Part shown: positions 1 through 9,803 of the stretch, in pieces | How positions within the stretch are numbered: the first letter of the stretch is position 1 | Layout: each line of letters begins with the position of its first letter | NCBI GenBank assembly: GCA_963816795.1 | Contig: CAWFLT010000011.1 | Location: 186,001 to 250,000 of the forward strand | Direction of reading: 5' to 3' | DNA from: CAWFLT01 sp963816795 | Lineage (GTDB): Bacteria > Acidobacteriota > Vicinamibacteria > Vicinamibacterales > SCN-69-37 | DNA length: 64,000 nt | Made by a program: the position numbers and the translations under genes | The notes under the pieces: model-generated | What the model was told of the DNA's origin: nothing | Seen by the model: only the letters and a program-made list of their open reading frames with translations | Databases searched by the model: none

Positions 1-1
1 C

Positions 2-514
2 GACGGCTTCGTGCAGGCCTACAACGTGCAGCTGGCCGTGGACGAGCTGCAACTGATCGTCGGCCAGGCCGTGACGCAGGACACCAACGACAAGAAGCAA
101 CTGCTGCCGATGATTCGCACGATCGTCCAGCAATCGGGAGCCCTGCCCACGCACCTGCTCGCCGACGCGGGCTACTGCTCGGACGAGAACTTGGCCGCGA
201 TCGCCGCCACCCCGATCGACGCGTACATCTCGACGCGGAAGCAGAAGCATGGGGACCGGCCGGGGCCCTGCCCGCGCGGCCCCCTGCCGATCACCGCGAC
301 GCGGGTCGACCGGATGACCCGCAAGCTCCACACGCAGGCGGGCGCGGCGGTCTATGCCGCCCGCAAGGCGATCGTCGAACCGGTGATTGGGCAGATCAAG
401 CAGGCGCGCGGCTTCCGGCAATTCTTATTGCGCGGTGTCGAAAAGGTGCGCGGTGAATGGTCCTTGGTGTGCACCACGCACAACATTCTCAAGCTATACC
501 GGCTGTGCCGATGA
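2..514 (+). CDS. IS1182-type transposase, C-terminal part (5' end outside window)
   Basis: C-terminal part of a DDE transposase that would cut and rejoin the ends of an insertion sequence. The frame is open from base 2, so the GTG at 11 is internal rather than the true start. The visible part shows an Asp in LADAGYCS (second catalytic acid) and a Glu in KAIVEPVIGQIK (third), followed by RGFRQFLLRG and CTTHNILKLYR, the usual IS1182/IS1380-like tail. The N-terminal half and left inverted repeat are outside the window. The right IS end should lie in about 515-640, but without the left end I cannot define it. Family assignment is from motif recognition. Confidence 0.85.
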   Translation, partial: DGFVQAYNVQLAVDELQLIVGQAVTQDTNDKKQLLPMIRTIVQQSGALPTHLLADAGYCSDENLAAIAATPIDAYISTRKQKHGDRPGPCPRGPLPITATRVDRMTRKLHTQAGAAVYAARKAIVEPVIGQIKQARGFRQFLLRGVEKVRGEWSLVCTTHNILKLYRLCR

Positions 515-667
515 GTCTCCAGGCCACCGACTTGCCCGGTTCCTGGATCTCAGCACGGATCGCAGCGATCGCGGCCGCCGACCGGGTGTGCGCACCGCCC
601 GACGCGCTGGTCACAGCGATTACTCGGTCGGACTCCTAGCGGCGTGCTCACTTGTCGGGAGAATCGA

Positions 668-2227
668 ATGAGACATCAAACTTTCCTGTTGAGGACACTG
701 CTGCTCCTCACGGCGGGCTCCGTTTGTGCAACTCCCTCCGTGGCGGCCACCCGCTGCGAGGATCTGGTGCAGCTCTCGCTCGGGACCACAGCCGTGACCT
801 CCTCTCAGGTAGTGGCGGCTGGCCAATTCAGACCCGGCAACGCGAATGGCCGTGGCGCGGCGGCGCAGCAGCAAGTGTTTGCCAAGCTGCCGGCGTTCTG
901 TCGCGTCATGCTCACGTCGAAGCCAGACCAGCGATTCCGACATCAGGATTGAGGTGTGGCTTCCTGAGGCCGGCTGGAATGGGAGATTCCAGGCCGTCGG
1001 CGAGGGGGACTGGCAGGGTCCATTCCCTTCGCACTGATGGCCCCGGCTCTGGCCGAGGGGTACGCCACGGCCGGCACCGATACCGGCCACGTCGGCGGCA
1101 ACGCGGACTTCATGCCCGGGCATCCCGAGAAGCTGATCGATTTCGCGTACCGATCGACTCACGAAATGGCCGTTGCAGGAAAGGCCGTCATCACCGCCTT
1201 CTACGGCAACGCACCGACATGGTCGTACTACAACGCCTGCTCTGGCGGCGGCAGGCACGCCTTGACCAGTGCCCAGCGTTACCCTGACGACTTTCAAGGC
1301 ATCGTCGCCGGCGCCGCCTCGTGGAATCAGGCGCGTCTGGACGCGGGCCGCATCGGGATCAACCTCACGGTCAATCGAACGTCCGAGAGCAGGATTCCTG
1401 CGAGCAAGATACCCGATGATTCACGAGGCTGTGCTGCAGGCCTGCGACGGGACGGACGGCGTCAGGGATGGAGTGATTGAGAACCCGAGGACGTGCAAGT
1501 TCGATTACGCGACGCTCGCCTGCAAGGGCGCGGATGGTCCCTCATGTCTGACTGCGCCGCAGGTCGAGTCCGCCAAAGTGCTGACGTCGCCATTTCGGAC
1601 CAGGCGACCGGCAGAGTGCTGCTCGAAGCGCATCTGTGGCCGGGCACCGAACTGCAATGGGGGACGTTGGGCGGTCCAGAACCGCTCGTCAATTCGCTCG
1701 CACGCGTGCGGAATTTTCACCTCAAGGATCCCACGTGGGAGTTTCGTCTCGGCCAATATCGCCGCCGATATCGAGCGTGCCGCCAGCATGGACAACGGGC
1801 TGCTGGCGTCGGACAACTTCAACCTGAAGCCGTTTTTCGATCGCGGCGGCAAACTGATCATGTGGCACGGCTGGTCCGATCCGCAGGTGCCAGCCGAAAA
1901 CAGCATCATCTTCTTCAACAGCGTGCTGAAGACGGTCGGCGTCGACGCGAAGACTCGATCGCCTGTTCATGCTGCCGGGCGTGCTGCACTGCGGCGGCGG
2001 CCCAGGCCCTGACACGTTCGACAGGATGGCCGCGATCTCGAAGTGGGTCGAGCAGGGACAGAAGCCGGTTCGGATTGTTGCGTCTCATCTGACAGATGGG
2101 AAGGTCGATCGCACGCGTCCGCTGTGTCCCTTCGGCCAGGTGGCCAGGTACGCGAGGCGTCGGGGACACCAACGACGCGACGAACTTCTCTTGCGTGCCG
2201 GAATCGACGATCGCGACGGGCCGCTAA
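668..2227 (+). pseudogene. Tannase/feruloyl esterase family pseudogene (multiple frameshifts)
   Basis: Remnant of a secreted tannase/feruloyl esterase-family hydrolase, which cleaves ester bonds of plant phenolics. ATG 668 follows GGGAG and opens a signal peptide ending near VCATPSVAA. Homology then hops between frames: WLPEAGWNGRFQAVG (about 955-1005), MAPALAEGYATAGTDTGH with the nucleophile motif CSGGGRHALT (1037-1390), HEAVLQACDGTDGVRDG (about 1420), LWPGTELQWGTLGGPEP (about 1630-1690), MWHGWSDPQVPAENSI (about 1860-1910), LPGVLHCGGGPGPDTFDRM (1970-2028), and finally DTNDATNFSCVPES, ending at TAA 2225. At least six frame changes make this a decayed gene. Dense sequencing error is a less likely alternative. 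Confidence 0.8.
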
Positions 2228-2269
2228 TCGCCGAAGCGCCACCTGCGGCGGAATCTCTGCCTCCGAAGT

Positions 2270-2386
2270 GGTGGATTCGCCGTCGCCAAAGACGGTCGAC
2301 AGTTTCTGATCAATACGCAGGCGACTGGATCAGACGTCAAGACGATCGAGGTGGTGATGAACTGGCCCGCGCTCCCGAAGGGGTAG
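2270..2386 (+). pseudogene. C-terminal remnant of a PD40/TolB-type protein, possibly a kinase tail
   Basis: An open stretch with no start codon reads GFAVAKDGRQFLINTQ...TIEVVMNWPALPKG and stops at TAG 2384. The pattern DGRxFLINT...VVxNW near a stop is the typical last segment of WD40-like (PD40) serine/threonine kinases common in Acidobacteriota. Nothing upstream in this frame belongs to such a protein, so I read it as the 3' scar of a gene whose body was deleted, joined to the esterase remnant. From 2387 to 2659 I see no gene. Confidence 0.45.
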
Positions 2387-2659
2387 TGTTACCGCGCCTG
2401 GCCGAAGTGTCCGGAGCGATTGGGATCTTCTCGGATCGGCCTAACTAATAGCAGTTTGACCGGCCTATTGCTGCCGAGCTTGCGGCGCCCGCAGGATAAC
2501 GTGGAACCCGCGCGGCTTGGATGGTCTGCACCAACGGTGGGGTCGAACCAGAAACCTTTCCGAAGCTTCCCAAGACTCTCCTGGGCAGTTTCGATCCTCG
2601 TTCGTCAGCTTCATCTCCTTGTCCTGCGGCGTGTCAGGTAGCTCCACCTGTGTTGCAAC

Positions 2660-3094
2660 TCATTCTGTGAAGCCGATCGCGCGGAAGGCTTTCCAGATGC
2701 CGTCCGGCATCTTCTTGAGCACTAATAGCACCGTGCCACGAACGTGCGTCGGCTCGCGACCCGGCGATGCGACAAACGACGCCGTGTACTGACGCCACTC
2801 GACTGCCCAGCCGTCAAAGACCGTCACGTCTTTGGTCTCCGGATCGTAGGCCAACACCTTGAAGCCTTTGTTGGACGTCGCGCGCTCGTTGCTCTCCCGG
2901 ATAGCTTGTTTGCCGACTTCTGCCGGCGGCTCTAAGCCGATACGAACGGCGTCATCGGTCCATTGATCAGTCAGCCCAACAGGATCGCGCGATATCGTGA
3001 CGGCGATGTCGTGCTGACGGGCCTTCTCGATGCCAGCCAGGTCCGCAGCTCGGCCCTGGCGGCTTCCAGCCGGCGTGGCCGCCGCCTGAACCAC
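2660..3094 (-). CDS. DUF4440/SnoaL-like protein, copy 2 (lacks leader)
   Basis: A 144-residue protein of the NTF2-like DUF4440/SnoaL type, a small cone-shaped fold with varied or unknown roles. It starts at GTG 3094 and closely resembles the neighbouring gene at 2971-3612 along its whole length: compare HDIAVTISRDPVGLTDQWTD with QDIAATLSRDPVALTGLWTD, and both share AIRESNER and DGWAVEW. It lacks the export signal present in the other copy, and its RBS is poorly spaced (AGGAG only 2 nt before GTG). It looks like a 5'-truncated tandem duplicate. Whether it is translated is uncertain. Confidence 0.6.
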   Translation of the reverse strand: MVQAAATPAGSRQGRAADLAGIEKARQHDIAVTISRDPVGLTDQWTDDAVRIGLEPPAEVGKQAIRESNERATSNKGFKVLAYDPETKDVTVFDGWAVEWRQYTASFVASPGREPTHVRGTVLLVLKKMPDGIWKAFRAIGFTE

Positions 3095-3612
3095 TTCTCC
3101 TGCCGGCAGCAGGCGCCGCTCCGATCAACTTTTCTCATCCCGCGGAAGTACTTCCAGCTGCCGTCAGGGAGCTTCTTGAGCACCATGAGCCTCGAGCTAC
3201 GAATCTCCTTCGGCTCACCACCCGGCGATTCGACATACGAACCCGTGAAGTCACCCCACTCGACCGCCCAGCCGTCCAGGATCGTCACGTCTTTGATTTC
3301 CGGAACGAAGGTCAACACTTTGAGGCCTGGGCGAGCCGACCAGCGTTCGTTGCTCTCTCGGATAGCTTGCCTGCCGACTTCCGCCGGCTGGCCTGGGCTG
3401 AAACGAATGGCGTCATCGGTCCATAGACCCGTCAGCGCAACAGGATCTCGCGACAACGTCGCGGCGATGTCCTGCTGGTGGAGCTTCTCGATGGCGGCCC
3501 GATCCGCATCGCGGCCCTGACCGCTCCCAGCCGACGCGGCCGGTCCCTGAACCACTTGCCCTATCAACGCGGCGAACGCGCCGACAACGACAGCAACTGA
3601 AAGGACTGTCAT
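2971..3612 (-). CDS. DUF4440/SnoaL-like exported protein, copy 1
   Basis: NTF2-like DUF4440 protein. I place the start at ATG 3612, preceded by GGAGGGG, giving MTVLSVAVVVGAFAALIGQVV, a signal peptide or membrane anchor. The domain runs from about residue 35 to 160 (AIEKLHQQDIAATLSRDPV to LMVLKKLPDGSWKYFRGM). The last 50 or so residues are Arg-rich and read through the 5' region of the adjacent copy in another frame, so the natural stop may have been lost in the tandem duplication. No function can be assigned from sequence; relatives are often annotated as steroid isomerase-like or unknown. Confidence 0.65.
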   Translation of the reverse strand: MTVLSVAVVVGAFAALIGQVVQGPAASAGSGQGRDADRAAIEKLHQQDIAATLSRDPVALTGLWTDDAIRFSPGQPAEVGRQAIRESNERWSARPGLKVLTFVPEIKDVTILDGWAVEWGDFTGSYVESPGGEPKEIRSSRLMVLKKLPDGSWKYFRGMRKVDRSGACCRQEKWFRRRPRRLEAARAELRTWLASRRPVSTTSPSRYRAILLG

Positions 3613-3798
3613 ATCCCCTCCAACCCACCTGAGCTCGCTATGCGCCCGGCAGTCCGCAGAAACCAATAATAAGCCGTGAGAATCGCTGAGCGGACTTCGC
3701 CTCGGCTTCGCGGAAGCAAGCGCCGCGAGGTGACACGCCGCGTGAGGTGCCTTGATTCAGGTCCGCGTCAGGCGTAGGCTTCTGCGGCGAAGGTGACC

Positions 3799-4784
3799 AT
3801 GCCGTTCTCTCTTGTGTCGCGGCGCATCGCTGCCCTTCTCGCGTTCGTCTCCGCGCTCGTCCTCTCAGCGTTCGCCATCGTCGAGAGTCAGACCGCGCCG
3901 GCGGTGACGCGGCCGGTGATTGCGGAGCAGGTGTCGCCCTTCGAGCAGATCTCGGCAGTGGCCCGCGATGGACACGCCGGGACGACATTCCTGCGCAGGC
4001 CGCCCGGCTCAGGCCCATTTCCCGCCGTAGTGATCATTCATGGGGGCCTGACGGTAGTGACGACGGACGAGCTGCGAGCGATTGCGAACAGCGCGCAAGC
4101 CTCACGGTTTCTCGCGGCGGGCTACGTCGTCGCGACAACGACCTATCGCAGCCGCGATGCCGATCCGCAAACGACGGTCTCGCTGCAGGACTCAGTTGCC
4201 GTCGTGGATCAGCTTCGCAAGCTGGAGTTTGTGGACGCCAGGAGCATCGTGATCTGGGGATGCAGCGGCGGCGGAGACCTCGCACTCGAAGTGGCCGCTG
4301 CGACCGATGTGGCCGCGATCGCTCCCGAAGAGCCCGCCAGCATCCTGCTCACTGGAATCTTCAACAAGGATTTTCCGAAGAAGGGAGCGGTGCACACGCC
4401 GGCCGATTCGGGGCCGATCTTCAGGATCCCCAGGGCCACTACACGCCGCTGTACCAGAAGCTGACGCGAGAGAAGCTCGCTCGCATCAAGGCACCGATCC
4501 TTCTTCTCCAGGGCGATCCGGATCGGCCGGATCGTCTGAACGTGTTCAATGCGACGGTGCTGGTTCCTGAACTGCGCGCGCTCGGCAAGACGGTCGAGGT
4601 CAAGAGCTACGCGGGTCAGCCGCACTGTTTTGCGTTCGGCGGCAACGTACCGTCGCGTGCGGCGATCGCGCTCCAGGCGTGGCAGGATGCCGATGCGTTC
4701 TTTCGACGCCATCTGCCGACGAAGCCAACCCCGGTCGATCCTAAGCTGATTACGAACGTACCGATCGGAGCGAAGAGGCCTTGA
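3799..4784 (+). CDS. Exported alpha/beta hydrolase (dienelactone hydrolase/peptidase S9-like), frameshifted
   Basis: Secreted alpha/beta hydrolase. ATG 3799 follows GAAGG, and the first 35 residues form a signal peptide (LLAFVSALVLSAFAIVESQ). The fold is visible as PAVVIIHGG (oxyanion strand), IVIWGCSGGGDLALE with the nucleophile Ser in GCSGG, ILLLQGDPDRPDR (acid), and AGQPHCFAFGG (His). The first frame runs to about 4427 and the rest (DPQGHYTPLYQKL onward) continues in another frame, consistent with loss of one G in TTCAGGATCCC. Catalytic residues fall on both sides of the shift, so the gene is inactive as written unless the shift is an error. Substrate unknown. Confidence 0.7.
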
Positions 4785-4868
4785 TCGACGCCCGGTTGAG
4801 CCCGCGCGCGGTCAGCGAGTGGGCCTCGCGAAAACGAGCCTCGGGGTTTTGAGGACGGCGAGTGTGAC

Positions 4869-6422
4869 TCACCGCTCGGGTACCAGCTCGACGCTGTACA
4901 GCGACTTGCCGTTGAGGTCGTGCAGGCTCACCGTCATGGCGCCCGTTTTGCCGGCGATCTTGACCTGGCCGAAGAACTGAAAGCCGTCCCTCGGCGAACG
5001 GTTCGCCGGCATGCCCTTCGGGATGCCGACGAACTTCACCTCCGGCCCAAAGGTATCGTCCATCGCGGTCGGCCCGTAGGTGCCGGCGTTGAACGGGCCC
5101 GCAACGAACTCCCAGAACGGCCGGAAGTCGGTGAACTGCGCCTTCGCGGGATTGTAGTAGTGGGCGGCGCAGTAGTGAATGTCCGCCGTCACCCAGACGA
5201 CGTTCCGGATGTTGCGCTGTTTGATGAACCGCAGGAGGTCGGCGATCTCCAGCTCGCGCCCCAGCGCGGGCCCGGCGCCGTTGGCGAACGCCTCGAAGTT
5301 CTCTCCGTCGCTGACGACGACGCCAATCGGCATGTCGCTCGCGATCACCTTCCAGGTCGCGCGGGATGCGAGAAGGCGCTGCTTGATCCACGCGATCTGC
5401 GCGCTGCCAAGGAGTGCGCTCTCCGCGTCCAGCGTCGTCTGCCGGTTCGGCGAGTTGCGCCCGCGATAGCTCCGCTCGTCGAGCATGATGACGTCGAGGA
5501 GCGGACCGTAGTTGCACGCTCGATACACCCGCTCGGGATCATCAGGATCGAAGCGCATGGGCGCGTATTCCTGGAACGCGCGCCGCGCTCGCGCGGACAG
5601 CAGGTCGACGCTCTTGACGGTGTAGTTCTTGTCCTCGAGGATCTGCCCGGGGTACCAGTTGTTGCGCACCTCGTGGTCGTCCCATTGCGCGAGGATCGGC
5701 ACGTCGGCGTTGAAGCGCCGAAAGTGCTCGTCGAGAAAGTTGTACTGATAGTTGCCGCGAAACTCGTCGAGCGTCTCTGCGACCTTGGCCTTCGCGGGTG
5801 TCGTCAGGTTCTTCCAGAGTGAGCCGTCCGCAAGCTTGACCTCGGCCACGATCGGGCCGTCGGCGTAGATGGCGTCGCCCGAGTGGATCAGGAAATCTGG
5901 TTCGACCCGGCGCATGGCGTCATAGATCTTCATGCCGCCGAACTCGGGGTTGATGCCCCACCCCTGACCACACACGTCGCCGCCCCACACGAAGGACACA
6001 TCCGACCGCGTCGCGCGCGGCGTCCGGAAGCTGCCGGTGACCGGCTCGCTCACGACCCGGCTCTCGGCCAGATCCTGAAACGTCACGCGATAGAAGAACC
6101 GCTGTCCCGGGGAAAGATCGCGCAGGTCAACGCGCGCCGTGAAGTCCGCCGTCTCGAGCGCGGCGGGACCGACGACCTGGCGTGCGTTCTGAAATGACTC
6201 GGTGGTGGCGTACTCGACGAGCATCCGCGAGGGCCGGTCCGCGCGGCTCCAGACGACCGCGCGATTGGCCGTGACGTCGCCGCTCTGCACTCCGCACGGC
6301 AGCGCGGGCCGCGCCTGCGACGACCGCACGATCGCCGGTGCGCGGCCGAACGAGACGACGCATCCGGCGCCTGCCGCGACGGCCGAACGAAGGAACTCAC
6401 GCCTGTCGGGTCGAGTGCGCAT
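4869..6422 (-). CDS. phoD: PhoD-like alkaline phosphatase/phosphodiesterase, Tat-exported
   Basis: Metal-dependent phosphatase of the PhoD family, releasing phosphate from phosphomono- or diesters outside the cytoplasm. ATG 6422 gives MRTRPDRREFLRSAVAAGAG, a twin-arginine signal (DRREFLR). The N-terminal fibronectin-like PhoD domain (LPCGVQSGDVTANRAVVWSR) spans about residues 40-135. The metallophosphatase domain follows with WGGDVCGQGWG, FLIHSGDAIYADG, ILAQWDDHEVRNNW and NVVWVTADIHYC, which supply the metal ligands. The 517-residue length is normal. It is divergent from the ABC permease remnant, with a 118-bp gap. Induction by phosphate limitation is typical of the family, but I saw no clear Pho box. 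Confidence 0.9.
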   Translation of the reverse strand: MRTRPDRREFLRSAVAAGAGCVVSFGRAPAIVRSSQARPALPCGVQSGDVTANRAVVWSRADRPSRMLVEYATTESFQNARQVVGPAALETADFTARVDLRDLSPGQRFFYRVTFQDLAESRVVSEPVTGSFRTPRATRSDVSFVWGGDVCGQGWGINPEFGGMKIYDAMRRVEPDFLIHSGDAIYADGPIVAEVKLADGSLWKNLTTPAKAKVAETLDEFRGNYQYNFLDEHFRRFNADVPILAQWDDHEVRNNWYPGQILEDKNYTVKSVDLLSARARRAFQEYAPMRFDPDDPERVYRACNYGPLLDVIMLDERSYRGRNSPNRQTTLDAESALLGSAQIAWIKQRLLASRATWKVIASDMPIGVVVSDGENFEAFANGAGPALGRELEIADLLRFIKQRNIRNVVWVTADIHYCAAHYYNPAKAQFTDFRPFWEFVAGPFNAGTYGPTAMDDTFGPEVKFVGIPKGMPANRSPRDGFQFFGQVKIAGKTGAMTVSLHDLNGKSLYSVELVPER

Positions 6423-6540
6423 GCCAGGAGCTTTTACCACGACGCATCCCCGAGCGTGCAGGCGGCGTCGCCAATCTGGACTTGAGCCGTCGCGCCATCC
6501 GCCCGACCTTGATAAGCTCCCGCCAAGGATCTCAGATGTC

Positions 6541-9019
6541 GTGATCGCAAGCTTTCTTCGCGACACGGTCCGTAGTCTCAGGAGCTGGCGCCGGACTCCC
6601 GGTTCCGCGCTGTTGGTCATTCTCGCGCTTGGGTTGAGCGGCGGGGCGCTCCTCACGCTGGTCAGTCTGTTCAACGCCCTGTTCTGGCGCGAGCTCCCGG
6701 TCTCTCATCCCGAAGAGCTGGTTGGCGTGTCCGGCATAGACTCACGCTCTCCGGATTGCGCGAACCCCGTTATTCCCGTGAGCCTGTTCGCGTCACTCGA
6801 CAGGGCGCAGACCGTCTTTCAGGCATTCGCGGGTTTCGAGCGCGTTAAATCGACCGCGGTCATCAAGAACACCAGTCAACGGTTGGCGATCGATGGCGTC
6901 AGCGGTCGCTATTTCGACACGCTCGGCGTGCGTCCGGCGTTGGGCCAAGTCGTCGGCGCGCGCGACGTCGACAGTGCGTCGCCGGTCGCGACGATTAGTT
7001 TTCGCTGCTGGCAAACGCGCTTTGGGGCCGACCCGAATGTGATCGGGCAGACGTTTCGTCTGCAGGGCGAGCTGGTGACCGTGATCGGCGTCGCGCCACC
7101 GGCGTTCACCGGCCTCGAGGTCGGCGTGCCGACCGACGCCTGGGTGCCCGCGTCGCTGGCACCTCGCTTGCTCAATGAGCCACCAGGTCTGAGTTTCTTC
7201 ACGGCGTTCGGCCGGCTGCGCCCGGGCGTCACGCTTCAACACGCGAGGTCTCAGATCGAATCACTCTGGCCCCGGCGCGCCAGGCCGCGGCGGCGGAAAT
7301 TGCTGCGGCGCTCGGCAAAGCGCGGGACGACGACACGCTCGCCCTTCAGCCCCACATCGAGTCTGCGGCCCGCGGTTTCTCGGCATCTGGATACAGAGTG
7401 TGCTATCGGCGCACTCTGGTGTTGCTGATGCTGTTCAGCGCGATCACCATCGTGCTGTCCTGCGCGAATCTCTCGGGCCTGCTGCTCGCGCGATGGTCGA
7501 CGAGAGAGGTCGATCTTGCGGTGCAGGCGGCGCTCGGCGCGTCCAACGGCCGCCTGGTGTCCCAGGTGGTCGGCGAATCGCTGGCGCCTGTCGATGGTCG
7601 CGGTCATGCTCAGCGCGCCCGCTCGCCGTGTGGTCGGCGAAGAGCCTCACGCTGTTGCTCTGGAACAACCCGGACGCATCGTCACCCTTGGACCTGAGTC
7701 CCGATTACCGAGTCCTTGGCGTGATGGTCGGGCTGGTCGGCCTCGTCGCGGTGTGCGTGAGTCTGTTGCCGGCCTCTCGTGTCTGGTCCGCGAAACTCAC
7801 GCTGATGCGCGGGACCCGCGGCTTGCCCGGCCGCAGCGTGACTCGATGGGGCCGCCGGCTCGCCGCCGCTCAAGTCGCCTTGTCGGTGCCCTTGCTCGTG
7901 ACGGCGTGGATCGTCGCGGCGAATCTGCATCGCCTCGAAGGAGTGAACACGGGATTCCGGCCGGATGGGGTCATCGTGGCAAGCCTGACCAACCAAGGCG
8001 GCGATCGCACCCGCCGCGGACCCCGTCGCGTATCTCACCCAGCTCGCCTCAGCACTCCGCGCGGATCCTGGCATCGCGGCTGCGGCGCTGTCTTGGAACG
8101 AACCGCTGTCCTTCGGTGCTGATTGGCGTCGACGCCCCCTCACCGGGGGCGACGGCCTTGCACGGCGTCAGGTCGTTTGTCGTGCAGGTGTCGCCAGGCT
8201 ACTTTGAGACGCTGAGCGTGCCGCTCGTGGCCGGACGCGATTTCACCTGGACCGACGACCGCCGTCAGCGGGACGTCGCCATCATCTCCGCGGGACTCGC
8301 CAGCGCGTTGTTCCCAGGTGCCGATCCGGTCGGGCGGCGCGTCCGACTCGGCGGCCCGCCCGATCGTCTCTTCGAGGTGATTGGCGTGGTGGCGGACGCC
8401 AAGCTCGCCGAGCCGCACGCGATGAACCAGTTGTTTCTCTTTACGGCGCTGCTGCAGGAGCCTCCACGGTCTCTTGAACTCAGTCCGCCCTTGGTGTTGC
8501 TGAAGTCTCCGCTTCCGCCAAGCGACCGTTGAGGCGCTGGCGCGGCGCACGATTGTCGCCCTTGGACGAGACGATATCGTCGAGGTCCACCCCTTGCAGC
8601 ACACGCTGGATGCCGCGTTGCTTCGCGAACGCGTGATGCGCCTGGGTGCCTTCTACTTTGCGGGTCTGACGACGCTGCTGGTGTTCGTCGGCCTGTATGC
8701 GGTCTTGAACCTCGGCGTCATGAGGCGCATCCCGGAAATCGGCTTGCGCATCGCCCTCGGGGCCTCGACCCACGACATTCGCATGATGGTGATTCGCGAG
8801 GCCCTGGTCACCGCCGCGGCCGGCCTCGTGGTGGGAGTCCCGTGCGCGTTCGTGTCCGGTCGCCTGATCGCCAGCTCCCTCACGCTGGTGGGACCGCACG
8901 ATGCGCTCGCGTTCGGTGCCGCCATCGCGCTGATTCTCGCCGTCACCGTGTTGTCGGTGCTGATTCCCCTGCGTCGGGCGAGTCGCGTCACGCCGGTCGA
9001 GGCGCTGGGGAGCCAATAG
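6541..9019 (+). pseudogene. ADOP/MacB-like ABC transporter permease, frameshifted in several places
   Basis: Acidobacterial duplicated orphan permease type: MacB-like core domain, four TM helices, repeated core domain, then FtsX-like helices. The likely start is GTG 6541, with AAGGA 11 nt upstream. The first segment shows TM1 (ALLVILALGLSGGALLTLV) and the periplasmic core (SQRLAIDGVSGRYFDTLGV, DVDSASPVATISF) up to about 7290. Later pieces sit in other frames: MLFSAITIVLSCANLSGLLL (about 7430), VMVGLVGLVAVCVSLLPASR (about 7725), VSPGYFETLSVPLVAGRDF (about 8190-8245), and the final permease block ending EALGSQ at 9019. At least five frame changes. No ATPase partner is adjacent, as is normal for orphan ADOP permeases. 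Confidence 0.75.
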
Positions 9020-9095
9020 GATTTCACGCAACAGGCTGCCGCGCGGGGATGAGGCGATGGCGAAGTTCGATCGGCTGCGGGTTTCGTCGGCCGGG

Positions 9096-9293
9096 CTATC
9101 GTCCGTCGCGGATGCCTCGCTGGTCCCGAACGAGCCTGATCACCAACGCGAGGATCAGGAGGAGGCCCCCGGCCGCCGCGAGTCCGAAACCGGCGAACCG
9201 CAGCCAGTAGTCATCGCGAGCATTCGACGCCGCGAGAAGTCCCGCCGTGGCGCAAACCCCACCGATGGTGATAACGCGTTGGTATCGGTCCAT
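9096..9293 (-). CDS. Small two-helix membrane protein (hypothetical)
   Basis: A 65-residue protein starting MDRYQRVITIGG at ATG 9293. Two hydrophobic segments are visible, ITIGGVCATAGLLAAS and AGFGLAAAGGLLLILALVI, followed by a basic tail (RLVRDQRGIRDGR), giving a likely two-pass inner-membrane hairpin. No Shine-Dalgarno is evident, and an upstream extension reaches into the tandem repeat block, so the start is uncertain. It is convergent with the ABC permease remnant. I do not recognise a family. Confidence 0.45.
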   Translation of the reverse strand: MDRYQRVITIGGVCATAGLLAASNARDDYWLRFAGFGLAAAGGLLLILALVIRLVRDQRGIRDGR

Positions 9294-9332
9294 TCGCCGG
9301 CGTTGCAACCTGGTTGCAATCAGGTCAAGAAA

Positions 9333-9797
9333 CGAGCGAGCCACGCGAACGGAGCACAACTTGTCTAAGCGCGTTTCACTGGAGGCGAATTGAGCGAGAC
9401 AGCGTGTGGGGATCTGGGGGCGAAGTGAGGACGCAGCGAGTGAGCGGCAGCGAACGAGCCACGCGACCGGAGCTCAACTTGCCTAAGCGCGTTTCACTGG
9501 AGGCGAATTGAGCGAGACAGCGTGTAGGGATCTGGGGGCGAAGCGAGCACGCAGCGAGTGAGCGGCAGCGAACGAGCCACGCGACCGGAGCTCAACTTGC
9601 CTAAACGCGTTTCACTGGAGGCGAGTTGAGCGAGAGAGCGTGTAAGGGGTCTGGGGGCGAAGCCCCCGACAAGAAGCGCAGCGAGCGAGCGGCAGCGAGC
9701 GAGCCACGCGACCGGAGCTCAACTTGCCTAAACGCGTTTCACTGGAGGCGAGTCGAGCGAGAGAGCGTGTAGGGGGTCTGGGGACGAAGCCCCCAGA
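9333..9797. repeat. Four tandem about 120-bp repeats next to tRNA-Pro
   Basis: Four near-identical units in direct orientation. The marker GCGTTTCACTGGAGGCGA begins at 9371, 9489, 9607 and 9734, giving spacings of 118, 118 and 127 bp. Each unit also carries GAGCCACGCGA, CTCAACTTGCCTAA (slightly varied in copy 1) and a G-rich stretch (TCTGGGG). The last two units end in a hairpin-forming CCCCC block. The block lies directly downstream of tRNA-Pro relative to tRNA transcription. No protein frame is conserved across the units, because 118 is not a multiple of three. Confidence 0.9.
9777..9797 (-). terminator. Hairpin downstream of tRNA-Pro, probable terminator
   Basis: On the minus strand, seven bases after the encoded CCA end, TCTGGGGGCTTCGTCCCCAGA folds into a GC-rich stem closed by a stable TTCG-type loop. 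It sits where the tRNA transcript should end. There is no strong U-tract after it, so it may act as a 3' processing or stabilising stem instead. Confidence 0.55.
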
Positions 9798-9803
9798 TCA
9801 AAA

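Noticed and set aside
9333..9797. Candidate CRISPR array
   Set aside because: Units of about 120 bp are direct repeats over their whole length, with no short repeat/unique spacer alternation and no cas genes nearby.
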